Assembly: GCA_023252195.1 (NCBI GenBank)
Contig: JAHEXI010000009.1
Coordinates: forward strand, 94,211 to 158,210
Length of the DNA: 64,000 nt
Reading direction: 5' to 3'
From: Pseudonocardiales bacterium
GTDB taxonomy: Bacteria > Actinomycetota > Actinomycetes > Mycobacteriales > Pseudonocardiaceae
Shown: one piece after another, positions 1 through 8,557 of the stretch
Position numbering within the stretch: the first letter of the stretch is position 1
How the letters are laid out: each line of letters starts with the position of its first letter
The notes under the pieces: model-generated
What the model was told of the DNA's origin: nothing
What the model saw: only the letters and a program-made list of their open reading frames with translations
The model's database searches: none
Program-made: the position numbers and the translations under genes

Positions 1-2
1 GA

Positions 3-893
3 CGGTTCTATACCACCGCCGACACCATCGCTGACCTGGAAACGCTGCGCCAAGCGTTGCGGGTCGGCACCCTCACCCTCGACGGCGCCTCGTACGGCAC
101 ATTCGTCGCCGAGCGCTATGCGATCACCCATCCCGATCGGGTATCGCGGTTGGTGCTGGACTCGGTTGTACCGCACGACACCTTCGATCCGCTGGCGATC
201 GCCGCTTTCAACCGCACCGCGCAAGTGCTGCGAATGGTGTGCGCGGAAACCCGATGTAGCACCGACCCGGCGCAGGACCTCTCTGAGGAGATCGGGGCTC
301 GCCATGACGGCCCCCAGCTGCTCACCATTCTCAGCGGGCTGACCGGCGGCGCACCCCGGTTGACCGGCATGGTGGCCGCGCTGCATGAGGCGGCGCGGGG
401 TGACTACACCGCGCTGGACACGATCATCGCTACCGAAACCCGCGACCAGGCCATCTCGGCCGAGCAGCTGAGCCAGGGCTTGCACGCCGCCACCGTGTGT
501 GAGGACTTCAGCTGGCCGTGGGGTGATGCCGATGCCCCAGTGCCCGGCCGGGCGGGCGCGACCGCGAAAGCGGTCGCCGCACTGCCGGACGCGGCGGTGT
601 TCCCCTACGATCGGGCCACCGCTGCCGGCGCCGGAACTGTGGTGACCTGTGAGCTGTGGCCGCAGACCCCGGTGGTGGCGTTCCCGACCGGGGCCGACCT
701 GCCGCCGGTGTCGACGCTGCTGCTGGCCGGCGACCATGACCTGATCACCCCGTTGGCGTGGACCCAGCACGAGGCCGCCCACGCCCCGCGCGGTCACCTA
801 GTAGTCATCCCCGGCTCGGGCCACATCACCCAAAACAAAGGGAATGGACCGGCCGCCCGCACAGCCGTCACCGAGTTCCTGACCGGCCCGTGA
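3..893 (+). CDS. Alpha/beta hydrolase, tripeptidyl-aminopeptidase-like (5' end outside window)
   Basis: The reading frame is open from base 3, so the true start lies upstream and only the last ~296 codons are visible. The nucleophile elbow GASYG is followed by a helical lid. Near the C-terminus are an acid-bearing loop (AGDHDLITP) and the histidine loop (GSGHIT), which complete a Ser-Asp-His triad. The C-terminal segment with VVAFPTG and the GDHD strand matches the TAP-like domain of actinobacterial secreted tripeptidyl aminopeptidases and mycobacterial CaeA-type esterases. The substrate cannot be told. A signal peptide or lipobox would be in the missing part. Family assignment is firm. Confidence 0.85.
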   Translation, partial: RFYTTADTIADLETLRQALRVGTLTLDGASYGTFVAERYAITHPDRVSRLVLDSVVPHDTFDPLAIAAFNRTAQVLRMVCAETRCSTDPAQDLSEEIGARHDGPQLLTILSGLTGGAPRLTGMVAALHEAARGDYTALDTIIATETRDQAISAEQLSQGLHAATVCEDFSWPWGDADAPVPGRAGATAKAVAALPDAAVFPYDRATAAGAGTVVTCELWPQTPVVAFPTGADLPPVSTLLLAGDHDLITPLAWTQHEAAHAPRGHLVVIPGSGHITQNKGNGPAARTAVTEFLTGP

Positions 894-902
894 GTTACCC
901 CG

Positions 903-972
903 GCATCGCGATTCGGCTCCGAATGGAGGTCCAGCACGTGCCCCGCATCGCCATTCGGAGCCGAATTGCGGT
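903..972. repeat. Inverted copies of a short dispersed repeat (ATTCGGCTCCGAAT)
   Basis: ATTCGGCTCCGAAT at 911-924 faces its reverse complement ATTCGGAGCCGAAT at 953-966. With flanks, the two arms agree at 19 of 20 positions around a ~28 base loop. Related copies lie near 8306, 8536 and 55885-55940, always at gene ends. With the methyltransferase remnant and the 1300-1364 hairpin it fills the 500-base gap between the hydrolase and the SDR gene. Confidence 0.8.
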
Positions 973-1056
973 CGACGGCGTCCGGGGGGAGAGTGCTGGG
1001 AAATCACGCATTCAGTCTTCTCGAGGTGGCGCGCGGAAGGTGGGATGCTCTCGCGC

Positions 1057-1295
1057 ATGGGCGACTTCAGATCAATCAACAAGGCAATGTGGGACGAGCG
1101 GGCTCCAGCTCACGCCGCGTCCGCGGGCTACGGGTTCGATCGATTCACCGCCGATCCTGAGTACCTCAGCTGTGGGCGCTCAATGACACCTCCGACGCGC
1201 TCACGCTGCGCTACCCGTATTTCGAGCATGTCGAACCGATCATTTCCGATGAATCAGACAGCTACCTGCAGGTCAGGCCCGCCGCACGCGTGGGT
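1057..1295 (+). pseudogene. Remnant of a class I SAM-dependent methyltransferase
   Basis: An ATG at 1057 opens a frame whose first ~35 residues (INKAMWDERAPAHA, then YGFDRF, DPEYLS) are the typical N-terminus of a family of actinobacterial SAM methyltransferases. The frame then jumps by one and reads LWALNDTSDALTLRYPYFEH, which is C-terminal sequence of the same family. The SAM-binding core of roughly 170 residues is missing. It is an internal deletion plus frameshift, so no enzyme is made. The family assignment rests on recalled conserved phrases and is moderately sure. Confidence 0.6.
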
Positions 1296-1299
1296 GGAC

Positions 1300-1364
1300 G
1301 TCGTGAACTCGACGGCAGCGACCTCCTAAGTGACGTGCGACGTCGGTACTGTCGAGTTCACGAC
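1300..1364. repeat. Long-stem hairpin, family GTCGTGAACTCGAC
   Basis: Arms GTCGTGAACTCGAC (1300-1313) and GTCGAGTTCACGAC (1351-1364) pair perfectly, extended by imperfect pairs. A second member lies at 31921-31983. The left arm here and the reverse complement of the right arm there are the same over about 21 bases. It sits just upstream of the SDR start and downstream of the methyltransferase relic. Confidence 0.8.
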
Positions 1365-1395
1365 GCGGCAGAGGCTGGCGGGTATCGTGCGATCG

Positions 1396-2136
1396 ATGTC
1401 AGACGGACTTGATCTGGCGGGGCGCATCGCGCTCGTTACGGGAGCGAGTGGCGGTATCGGTAGGGCGATCTGCCGGCGGCTTGCTGGCGAGGTCGCGGGG
1501 CTCGCGGTCGCCTACGGTCGCAATGCTGAGCCGGCTGAGGCGCTCGCGGCTGAGATCGTCTCCGGCGGTGGCACAGCGCAGGCCTTCGGCGCCGACATGG
1601 CAGCGCCGGATGCTCCAGAACAGTTGATCGACGACGTCGAGGCGGCGCTAGGACCGGTTGACATCCTCGTCGCCAATCACGGTCTTGCGCGCCAAGCCCG
1701 TTACGAGGACGTTGACGCCGCGGTCTTCGACTACACGCTGGCGGTCAATCTTCGGGCGCCGTTCCTGCTGGCCCGCCGCACCTTGCCGGGGATGCGCGAG
1801 CGCGGCTTCGGTCGAGTCCTATTCATCTCCTCGGTAGCGGCCTTCAGGGGAGGCGTCATCGGTCCCGACTACGCCTCCTCCAAGGCCGGGCTGCACGGTC
1901 TCGCGCACTTCCTGTCTGGCCGCGTGGCCGCTGACGGCGTCACCGTCAACGTCCTCGCGCCGGGCTTCGTAGAGACCGCGATGCTTCCCGGCGATCCGGA
2001 GCAGCTGGCCAAGACCACACCCGCCGGTCGGGTGGGCCGTCCCGAAGAGGTCGCTGACCTCGCCGTGGCGATCGTGCGTAACGGCTACGTCACTAGCCAG
2101 GTGTTCAGCATCGACGGCGGGATGTATCCGCGCTGA
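1396..2136 (+). CDS. Short-chain dehydrogenase/reductase (FabG-like SDR)
   Basis: This 246-residue protein has the classical SDR layout. The N-terminal cofactor motif is TGASGGIG (GxxxGxG), followed by an NHG motif, the catalytic serine in FISSV and YASSK (Tyr-x-x-x-Lys). The C-terminus ends IDGGMYPR, as in FabG-type 3-oxoacyl-ACP reductases and related alcohol dehydrogenases. The start at 1396 (MSDGLDLAGRIALVTG) fits family length. A longer frame would run into the 1300-1364 hairpin. No strong ribosome binding site is seen. It ends 6 bases from the convergent PPOX gene. It is probably NADP(H)-dependent; the substrate is unknown. Confidence 0.88.
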   Translation: MSDGLDLAGRIALVTGASGGIGRAICRRLAGEVAGLAVAYGRNAEPAEALAAEIVSGGGTAQAFGADMAAPDAPEQLIDDVEAALGPVDILVANHGLARQARYEDVDAAVFDYTLAVNLRAPFLLARRTLPGMRERGFGRVLFISSVAAFRGGVIGPDYASSKAGLHGLAHFLSGRVAADGVTVNVLAPGFVETAMLPGDPEQLAKTTPAGRVGRPEEVADLAVAIVRNGYVTSQVFSIDGGMYPR

Positions 2137-2142
2137 GTCCGC

Positions 2143-2556
2143 TCATCCACGCGCTGCGCTGCTGTTCGAGGCCTCCGTGGTGACGGGCAGCTCGACGCAG
2201 TCCGACTCGCAGCCATCACCGGTGCTGGTGGGTCGGGGTGGCGCGGGCCGGTGCAGCACCGCGCGGGTGGGGGCGACGACGAGCTTGTCGTCGCGCATCG
2301 ACCCGACGCCGTCGACGATCAAGGAGTAGTCGCTCGGATCCGCGGGTGGCCACACGAACGTGACCGAGGGGTGAGTTGCGACGTTGGCACGTGCTGTTCG
2401 TCCCAGGTCCGTCACGAGCAGTGTGTCGTTCGCCAGCGTGGTGGTCACGGCCAAGACGTGCGCCCGCGCATCGTCCCCGACGGTCACCAGGTACGCGAAG
2501 CGGTACCGGGTCAGGGTTTGCGCCAGCTGCTGCAGCGTTACCTCGATGCTCATCAC
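2143..2556 (-). CDS. Pyridoxamine 5'-phosphate oxidase (PPOX) family protein
   Basis: A 137-residue protein with the split beta-barrel start RFAYLVTVGDDARAHVLAV, followed by DTLLVTDLGRTARANVATHPSVTFVWPP. This pattern is typical of PPOX/F420-binding flavoprotein-like proteins of actinobacteria. The C-terminal ~30 residues are low-complexity and poorly conserved. These proteins bind FMN, F420 or heme as dimers, and the cofactor cannot be read here. It is transcribed towards the SDR gene and away from the FAD-oxidoreductase relic. Confidence 0.75.
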   Translation of the reverse strand: MMSIEVTLQQLAQTLTRYRFAYLVTVGDDARAHVLAVTTTLANDTLLVTDLGRTARANVATHPSVTFVWPPADPSDYSLIVDGVGSMRDDKLVVAPTRAVLHRPAPPRPTSTGDGCESDCVELPVTTEASNSSAARG

Positions 2557-2589
2557 CGCACCGTACGCGTTATGCGGGACGTCCTGGGC

Positions 2590-3029
2590 TCTCGTGGAAC
2601 GTGAACATCCGGTCGGCGCGCATAGACTGGGCCGGAGTCGAGGAACTTCTCCCGCCGGACCCTTCCCTGGCGCCAGCCGGGCACTTCCTGGTGCAAGCGC
2701 AGATGCCGCTGCGCCCCGGCGAGTCGAAGGCCGACGGCCTGCAGCGGCTGGAACGGCTGGTCGATCTCGGGATACCAGACTGGCGCGGGCGCTGCACCTG
2801 GCGCCGCGACGCGGTCGCCGCCGGACGCACCGGTGCGCTGGACCTACCCGGCCGAACCTGGCGCGACCGCCCGGCGATCAACCGCGGTGACAGGATATTC
2901 CTTGCCGGGGACATGGTCGCCGCACCCGGACTGCTGGGCGAGGTCTCCATCAATAGCGCGATCCAGGCAGCACATGGCGCGGTGCGGGCGGCCGGTATTC
3001 GCGAGGATCGCAAGCCTGTCGCCCGATGA
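2590..3029 (+). pseudogene. C-terminal fragment of an FAD-dependent oxidoreductase
   Basis: The last ~140 residues of a Rossmann-fold flavoprotein are present, including RGDRIFLAGDMVAAPGLLGE followed by VSINSAIQAA. This is the C-terminal FAD-contacting GD motif and helix of phytoene-desaturase/amine-oxidase-like NAD(P)/FAD oxidoreductases. The N-terminal dinucleotide-binding GxGxxG domain is missing, and the frame runs upstream into the divergent PPOX gene without a plausible start. It is a 5'-truncated relic. Stop at 3027-3029. Confidence 0.65.
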
Positions 3030-3132
3030 CCGGAGCTGCGAGGGCCTCCCACCGGCTGACCCATGACCCTTCGGCGGCGACACCACCGCCCAGTCGACCA
3101 CGCGGTGCCGACCCGCGGCGGAGGGCGGCAGA

Positions 3133-3194
3133 GATCGTCGAAAGTGAGTGGTGACTGTGCGAGCCTGCACTGCCACAGCTCACTTTCGACGATC
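3133..3194. repeat. 62-base hairpin element, family GATCGTCGAAAGTGAG
   Basis: Perfect 16-base arms GATCGTCGAAAGTGAG and CTCACTTTCGACGATC enclose a 30-base loop with an inner GTGC/GCAC stem. A second element of exactly the same size is at 34658-34719. It differs at one stem pair by a compensatory change and keeps the inner stem. It lies between the oxidoreductase relic and the lipoprotein gene. Confidence 0.9.
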
Positions 3195-3290
3195 AAAGTG
3201 GCAGGCTGACTGACCGATGATGGCGGGCTACCCGTCGTGATCAAGTTAAGCTGCCCACGAAGGTACGGGTCACGCGTGGATCGGTGGTTC

Positions 3291-3905
3291 ATGAGGTCAG
3301 GACATTGCATCGCCGCAGTGAGCGTGCTCGCACTGGCGCTGGCGGCCTGTTCGAGCTCGCCGCCAGCTGGCCCGGCGAGCACGCCGGAGACCACCGCCGT
3401 CGCGCCGACCACGGCCGGCGTGCCCGCCACCCCGCGCACGCCGACGGGGTCACCGTCGACACCCGGGACTGCCTCGGTCGCTGCACCGAGGTGCCGCTCG
3501 GCGCAGCTCACCCCGTCCCTTGGCCCCCCTGAGGGCGCCGCAGGCTCGGTGTATCGCGTGCTGATTTTCACCAATACCGGCAGCCAGGCGTGCGCGATGC
3601 AGGGCTTCCCCGGCGTGTCCTACGTCGCCGGCGACGTGGGCCAGCAGGTCGGACCGGCTGCGGAGCGGGTCGGCGACGCTGGTGGATCCGTGCGTATCGC
3701 ACCGGGCGCGACGGCATCGGCGCAGCTGCAACTGGTGAACGTCGCAAACTACGACACGGCTGTGTGCCGTCCGACGCCCGTGCGGGGCTTGCGCATCTAC
3801 CCCCCGGGCGAGACGGCGGCGCTGTTCGTGCCGATCGAGGCCACCGGTTGCGCGGGTACGCCGTCCGGCTCACAGCTCACCGTGGGCACGATCATTGTGC
3901 CCTGA
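3291..3905 (+). CDS. DUF4232 lipoprotein
   Basis: From the ATG at 3291 the product is 204 residues. A signal peptide with hydrophobic core AAVSVLALALAAC carries a lipobox (LAAC) with the lipidated Cys at about residue 20. A Thr/Pro/Ser-rich linker of ~45 residues follows. The DUF4232 domain has RCRSAQLTPSLGPPEGAAG, an LIFTNTGSQACAMQGFPGVSYV stretch in the middle and a final Cys-containing strand. DUF4232 proteins are secreted or lipid-anchored in actinobacteria, function unknown. An alternative start at 3237 would put 18 charged residues before the signal peptide and is less likely. It converges with the Hsp70 gene 16 bases away. Confidence 0.85.
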   Translation: MRSGHCIAAVSVLALALAACSSSPPAGPASTPETTAVAPTTAGVPATPRTPTGSPSTPGTASVAAPRCRSAQLTPSLGPPEGAAGSVYRVLIFTNTGSQACAMQGFPGVSYVAGDVGQQVGPAAERVGDAGGSVRIAPGATASAQLQLVNVANYDTAVCRPTPVRGLRIYPPGETAALFVPIEATGCAGTPSGSQLTVGTIIVP

Positions 3906-3921
3906 CCGATCAGGATAATGA

Positions 3922-6357
3922 TCAGCGGGCCAGTTGGAGCACGGTCAAAGTCCCGTTGTCGGCGTTGCTCACGTAGGCCTGATGGCCGTCGGGTAGCAGC
4001 GCGATGCTGCTCGGGCCAGGCCCGGTGGGGATAGTCGCGGTGACCTTGTCGGTCGTGGCGTCGATCACCGAGACAGTGTTGCTGCCATTGTTGACGACGT
4101 AGGCGAACCGTCCGTCGGGAGACCAGACGATGTCTTCTGGCTGCTGGCCGACCGGGATGGTGGCAACGACCTTCAAAGTGTTGGTATCGATCACCGAAAC
4201 CGTGTTCGACTCGTAGTTCACGTTGGCCACCAGCGGACGATTCGGGTGTACGGCGATGCTATGTGGACCGGATCCGACCGGGATGGTCGCAACAACCCCG
4301 CGGGTGGCGGTGTTAATCACCGACACCAGCCCGGATTCGTGGTTCGCCGTGTAAGCACGACTGCCATCGCGGGAGAACGCGATCGAATGCGGGTTCGGGG
4401 CGACGTTGATCTGTCCGATGACCGTTTTGGTATCGGTGGCGATCACTGACACGGACGCGACATCGTGGTTGGGGGCATAAAGCAGCGTACCGTCCGGGCT
4501 GATCGCCGGATCGAACGGACTCGCGGGCTGCGGAATCATTGCGATCTCGGTATTCGACACGGTGTCGATCACGTCGATTGCATGCTTGGTCTTCTGATCA
4601 TTGAATATGGTGACGTACAGCGTGCGACCGTCTGGCGCGAACGTGAGGAACTGGGGCGGACCGGCCGCGATCGGGATGGTCGAGGTCACCTGATTGACCG
4701 CGGTGTCCACCACGGTGATGACCTGAGCGTCGCCGTTAGCGACATAGGCGTGCCGGCCGTCGGGGGCGACGGCGACGAAGTTGGGCGTCTGGCCTACCGC
4801 GATGTTGGCGCTGGCCACGGGTACCGCCACCTTCGGTCCGACGCTTGCCACCGCCGTCGGCACCGGCTTGGGCGCGGGCTTTGCGATGGGTGGCGTAGGG
4901 GCCTGGGTGTCGTTGCCGCGACCGAAGGTGGCCAGCGCGATCACTGCAGCCACCGCGACCGCTGCGCCGGCGGCGAGCAGTATCCTCGGTAGGCGCTTAC
5001 GGTCGGGTGACGGCTTGGCCGGTGGTGGTGCTGGTTTCGGCCGCACGTGACGTGCGGTGGCCGTCGCTTCATGCGGTGGTGTGCGTGGTGTCGGGATCGC
5101 TGTGGTCGGCAGCACTTCGGCTGGGCGCTGCGCCGGTATGCGCTGCGCCGGTATGAGCGGCTGCTCCTCTGGTTTTTCCTGCTTCTCCGGACGGGTATCC
5201 ACAAACCCGTTTGTGGTCGGCGGCGCGGCCGTGCCACGACCGACCAGTCGCTGTTCGCGCTGCCGGCTGCGGTGCGGGACGGTGTAGCGCGGCTGGGGCG
5301 CATGCGCGGCATGTGACGCGGCGCCGAGTGCAACGACCTGCTGCGGATGAGTGTCGACGACGGTGGGACAGCCCAGCTCAGCGGACACCATCCGGGCGAT
5401 CATGGGGATGCGCGATGATCCGCCCACGAGAAGCACTGCACTGAGCTCTGCCGGCTCGACCTGAGCCGACTGCAGGGCTCGGGACAGCGTGTGAATGGTC
5501 GACTCGATCGGGGCTCGCACCATGTCCTCGAAGTCCGACCGGGTGAGATGCACGTCAAAACTTCGGCTGGGCAGGAATACCGGGAAAGTCGCCTTGGTGT
5601 CAGCTGAGAGTGCCTCTTTGGCCGCGATGCATTCCTGTCGCACCCTGGCGAGCGCGACGAAGGTCTGCGGCCGCCGCATGTCCAGCTTGGCCAGCGCTCC
5701 GTCGGCGCCGTCGTTGACGTGGGACAGGATTGCCTCGTCGAAGTCACCGCCGCCAAGCGCTTCGAGGCGCTCGGGCTTGCCGATGATTTCGACGTTACCG
5801 GACTGCATGTGCAGCACCGTGGCGTCGAAGGTGCCACCGCCCAGGTCGTAAACCGCCATTGTCTCGCCGTCGTTCAGCGGTCGGGTCGCGGTGTAGTGCG
5901 CAGCTGCGGCTTCGGCCTCGGTCATCAGGAGCGAATTGGTCAGCTCCGCTTGCTGGGTAGCCTCCTCGAACAGCGCACGGCGGAATGGGCCCCAACTAGT
6001 CGGGTGAGTCAATACGACCCGGTCGGGTGGTTCGCCTTCGATCTTGGTGACCTGCTCTACCACGTCTCGCAGCAGCACGCCAACCAGCGCTGTGACTTCG
6101 TACGACTCACCACCGAGTACCACCGGCGTCGGGTCACCCAGCCGACGGGTGAACTCGCGGCAGATTCGATCCGGGCTGCTCACCGCGCCCCTGCTGGCGG
6201 CATCCCCGATAGTTAACGTGCCGTCGCCCTGAAGGTATACAGCCGCTGGGGTCACCACCGAACGATCACCGAGGGGGACCGCTTCCACGGTGGCCGCCGT
6301 CGCGCGGGCAGCCGCGACGAAGGTGCTGCCGAGGTCGATCCCCAGGCTGTAGCTCAC
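3922..6357 (-). CDS. Hsp70-like ATPase fused through a membrane span to a YVTN beta-propeller
   Basis: 811 residues. The N-terminal ~360 residues are an actin-fold Hsp70 ATPase, with phosphate-1 loop GIDLGSTFVA, phosphate-2 loop VYDLGGGTFDATV and adenosine loop LLVGGSSRIPM. The usual Hsp70 substrate-binding domain is replaced by a Pro-rich linker (~370-450) and one hydrophobic span (ILLAAGAAVAVAAVIALATFG, ~455-475). The last ~320 residues hold about seven repeats of the type VSVIDTxTxxVxATIPVGxxPxxIAxxPDG, a YVTN/YncE propeller. The predicted topology is ATPase inside, propeller outside. Such fusions occur in some actinobacteria without assigned function. Its own start is at 6357, and no partner gene is adjacent. 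Confidence 0.9.
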   Translation of the reverse strand: MSYSLGIDLGSTFVAAARATAATVEAVPLGDRSVVTPAAVYLQGDGTLTIGDAASRGAVSSPDRICREFTRRLGDPTPVVLGGESYEVTALVGVLLRDVVEQVTKIEGEPPDRVVLTHPTSWGPFRRALFEEATQQAELTNSLLMTEAEAAAAHYTATRPLNDGETMAVYDLGGGTFDATVLHMQSGNVEIIGKPERLEALGGGDFDEAILSHVNDGADGALAKLDMRRPQTFVALARVRQECIAAKEALSADTKATFPVFLPSRSFDVHLTRSDFEDMVRAPIESTIHTLSRALQSAQVEPAELSAVLLVGGSSRIPMIARMVSAELGCPTVVDTHPQQVVALGAASHAAHAPQPRYTVPHRSRQREQRLVGRGTAAPPTTNGFVDTRPEKQEKPEEQPLIPAQRIPAQRPAEVLPTTAIPTPRTPPHEATATARHVRPKPAPPPAKPSPDRKRLPRILLAAGAAVAVAAVIALATFGRGNDTQAPTPPIAKPAPKPVPTAVASVGPKVAVPVASANIAVGQTPNFVAVAPDGRHAYVANGDAQVITVVDTAVNQVTSTIPIAAGPPQFLTFAPDGRTLYVTIFNDQKTKHAIDVIDTVSNTEIAMIPQPASPFDPAISPDGTLLYAPNHDVASVSVIATDTKTVIGQINVAPNPHSIAFSRDGSRAYTANHESGLVSVINTATRGVVATIPVGSGPHSIAVHPNRPLVANVNYESNTVSVIDTNTLKVVATIPVGQQPEDIVWSPDGRFAYVVNNGSNTVSVIDATTDKVTATIPTGPGPSSIALLPDGHQAYVSNADNGTLTVLQLAR

Positions 6358-6498
6358 CAGCTCCTCCCTGAAGCGGCACGCATCGTTACATTTCGATCAC
6401 GCGAAAGATCGTTTTTAGCGCATCAAACGGTGACGTACGGCCGCGTGCACGCAGACCCATCACAGTAGGTAGCCAGCTGAGCACCCGTCAAGTGGCTG

Positions 6499-6960
6499 TT
6501 ATACGGAGAATCTGGGCCCAGGCACTGGATCGTCGGTTGTGGGCCTGCTGGGCCGGCAGCGACCGAGCCGTTTGATGGTGAGCCAACTCCCCCGTCGAGC
6601 GCCGTGGGTTCGCAGCGCTTGTGCCGCATACTCCGAACACGTGGGGGTGAAGTGGCAACACGGCGGCCGTCGCGGGCTGATCTCGCGTTGATACGTTCGG
6701 ACACCGGCGACCAGTAGCGACGTGAGCGGTGATTCCGCCGCGGCAGGGGTGCGCCGCAGCGTCAGGGCTTCGTCGATCAGGGCTACGGTCAGTGGGGGCA
6801 ACGCTAGCATCGCCACCACAAGGCAGTTGCCGCTGAGGCTCTCCCCAAGACAGCATCCGGCGTCGAGCAGGCACGCGTCTCGAAGACATGACCCGCCGAC
6901 CGGCCGAGGCCGGTACGGATAGCCGTAGCCGTCGTACCGCCTGCGTCGGAGACACGCCAT
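6499..6960 (-). CDS. yidD: YidD, membrane protein insertion efficiency factor, long Cys-rich variant
   Basis: The C-terminal ~75 residues match YidD: GVRTYQREISPRRPPCCHFTPTCSEYA, then ALRTHGARRGSWLTIKRLGRC. YidD is a small membrane-associated helper of YidC-mediated insertion. The N-terminal ~70 residues add a Cys-rich, Tyr/Arg-rich segment (ACLRRRRYDGYGYPYRP, DACLLDAGCCLGE) and a hydrophobic stretch, as in extended actinobacterial YidD proteins. I take the start at 6960 (MACLRRRR). An upstream in-frame Met at 7098 is possible but adds non-conserved sequence. It is solitary here, not beside rpmH/rnpA/yidC as housekeeping yidD usually is, so it is probably an accessory copy. Confidence 0.8.
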   Translation of the reverse strand: MACLRRRRYDGYGYPYRPRPVGGSCLRDACLLDAGCCLGESLSGNCLVVAMLALPPLTVALIDEALTLRRTPAAAESPLTSLLVAGVRTYQREISPRRPPCCHFTPTCSEYAAQALRTHGARRGSWLTIKRLGRCRPSRPTTDDPVPGPRFSV

Positions 6961-7182
6961 ATCCCCAGTGTGCACCTCCGCAGTGCATGGGGTAAGGCAA
7001 CTCTGCCTGCTGAACATAAGCGCCATGAGTCCGCGGGCGTACAGAGAATTACGACAAACGGCACTAAGGCCGGATAGTGCAATAGCTGCGCCGGCCATGT
7101 CGACAGCACGGCTGCCGGTGATGAGGTCACCGGCCCTCCTAGCGTGTAGGATCGCCGCGCCAATGGTTGATCGGTGAGGGCG

Positions 7183-7214
7183 TCCTAACCGTGGTTAGTG
7201 TAGGACTGCCTAAC
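7183..7214. promoter_or_regulatory. Candidate DtxR/IdeR-type metal-regulator box upstream of the ZIP gene
   Basis: CCTAACCGTGGTTAG is followed by TGTAGGACTGCCTAAC, giving alternating GTTAG/CTAAC half-sites like the TTAGGTTAGGCTAACC iron box. A closely related string, TAGGACAGGCTAAC, occurs at 57353-57366 just before the ECF sigma gene. The 460 bases between YidD and the ZIP gene hold no other gene that I can see. Confidence 0.4.
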
Positions 7215-7420
7215 AAAAGCGATATTCGGAAATGCTGCTTGCAGGTCCTGTGCGACCGTTCGTGGGTCACCGTGGGTGCGCACACAATCACAGTCTGAAA
7301 GCTTCTGTTTGTCAACGTTCGATCAGTGTTCTTGACAGATCTCATTCATTGAGGCAAAGCTGTTGGGCGACGAGGCGAGGGAGTCGAATGCGGTTCGATA
7401 GCAGTGTGGGCTGATCGCCG

Positions 7421-8281
7421 GTGGATGCAGTTCAGACGCTGATCCTCGGGTTGATCGCAGGGGTCACGATCGTACTCGGGTTACCGCTTGGCCGGCTGCG
7501 TAGCGCCCGCCACAGCCGGACCGCGCCCGCCGTGCGAGTGTTTCTCAACGCTTTCGCGATCGGCATTTTGATCTTCATAATGTGGGACCTGCTGAACCAG
7601 GCGTGGGAGCTGATCGGTGCCACGCTGGACAAGGTGCACGACGGTTCCGGCAGTGTGGCGCCGGTGATTGGGTTCGGCGCTTTGCTCTTCGCCGGGCTGG
7701 GAGTCGGGCTGTTGAGCCTGGCCGGGTACGAGCGCTGGCTGGCCGGCGAGGGACCCATCCCGCTGCTGGGGCCAGGCACGATGGCCGCCGACGAGCTGAC
7801 CCTGCGCAGGGGCGACACCTGGACGGCGGCCCGCCGGCTGGCGTTCCTGATCGCAGTCGGAATCGGCCTGCACAACTTCGGCGAGGGTCTCGCCATCGGT
7901 GGCAGCGCGGCGCAGGGCAAGATCGCGCTGGCCACCCTGCTGGTCACCGGCTTCGCCTTGCACAACGCGACCGAAGGATTCGGCATCGTCGCTCCGCTGG
8001 CGACCGAGCAAGATCAACCCAGTTGGGGATTTCTGCTCCTCCTGGGTGCGATCGGTGGTGGCCCCACCGTGCTGGGAACCGTGATCGGCCACCAGTTCAC
8101 CAGCGACCCGATGAGCCTGGTTTTCCTCACCCTGGCCGCCGGCTCCATCCTCTACGTGATCATCCAGCTCGTCGCCATCGCCCTGCGAGGCGGCCACCGA
8201 TCCCTGCTGTACTGGGGCGTATGGGTCGGCCTGGTCGCCGGCTTCGCCACCGACATGCTCCTCACCGCCGGCGGCGCCTAG
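7421..8281 (+). CDS. ZIP family metal transporter
   Basis: 286 residues, GTG start at 7421, with about eight hydrophobic spans. Two metal-site helices carry the ZIP signatures HNFGEGLAIG and HNATEGFGI. This is the GufA/ZupT-like part of the ZIP family, which takes up divalent metals (Zn, Fe, Mn) into the cytoplasm. No cytoplasmic His-rich loop is present. The gene stands alone between YidD and a repeat-rich gap. The candidate metal box ~210 bases upstream suggests metal-dependent repression but is unproven. Confidence 0.85.
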   Translation: MDAVQTLILGLIAGVTIVLGLPLGRLRSARHSRTAPAVRVFLNAFAIGILIFIMWDLLNQAWELIGATLDKVHDGSGSVAPVIGFGALLFAGLGVGLLSLAGYERWLAGEGPIPLLGPGTMAADELTLRRGDTWTAARRLAFLIAVGIGLHNFGEGLAIGGSAAQGKIALATLLVTGFALHNATEGFGIVAPLATEQDQPSWGFLLLLGAIGGGPTVLGTVIGHQFTSDPMSLVFLTLAAGSILYVIIQLVAIALRGGHRSLLYWGVWVGLVAGFATDMLLTAGGA

Positions 8282-8303
8282 CCACTCGCGCGACCTTGCA
8301 ACG

Positions 8304-8361
8304 CCATTCGGAGCCGAATCGCGGTCCGGCGGCGCCGGATAACCGCGATTCGCTTCGAATA
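8304..8361. repeat. Dispersed repeat with ATTCGGAGCCGAAT core
   Basis: ATTCGGAGCCGAAT at 8306-8319 followed by CGCGGT faces CCGCGATTCGCTTCGAAT at 8342-8359. This is the same family as 903-972. It lies right after the ZIP stop. A half copy, GGCTCCGAATGGCG, is near 8536. No gene is seen between 8281 and 8558. Confidence 0.7.
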
Positions 8362-8383
8362 CAGTCGTGACAACCCTGTTGTC

Positions 8384-8443
8384 GCCGAGTTCGACACCAC
8401 GGCTGTCCACCGCCGCCAGCGCAGCCCTCCTGTCGAACTCGGC
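8384..8443. repeat. Long-stem hairpin GCCGAGTTCGACA / TGTCGAACTCGGC
   Basis: Perfect 13-base arms at 8384-8396 and 8431-8443 around a 34-base loop. It sits between the convergent ends of the ZIP gene and the mycothiol-type isomerase gene, so it could act as a two-way terminator. There is no T-tract. Confidence 0.7.
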
Positions 8444-8557
8444 GCACGCAAGCTGTTCCCCACCTGAGGACGAGAGCCAGACCGCGACCCAGGGCCCATC
8501 TCACCCCTCTGGGCGGGGCGAAGCGTCCTCGACGTTGGCTCCGAATGGCGAGTGGGC

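Noticed and set aside
2570..3574. Long minus-strand ORF of 334 codons
   Set aside because: It is Pro/Arg/Ser-rich with no domain and lies opposite the oxidoreductase relic and the lipoprotein gene. It is a GC-rich shadow frame.
6423..6704. Alternate minus frame ending CTRPYVTV next to yidD
   Set aside because: It looks protein-like for ~30 residues but has no start or family, and the YidD frame explains most of the region.
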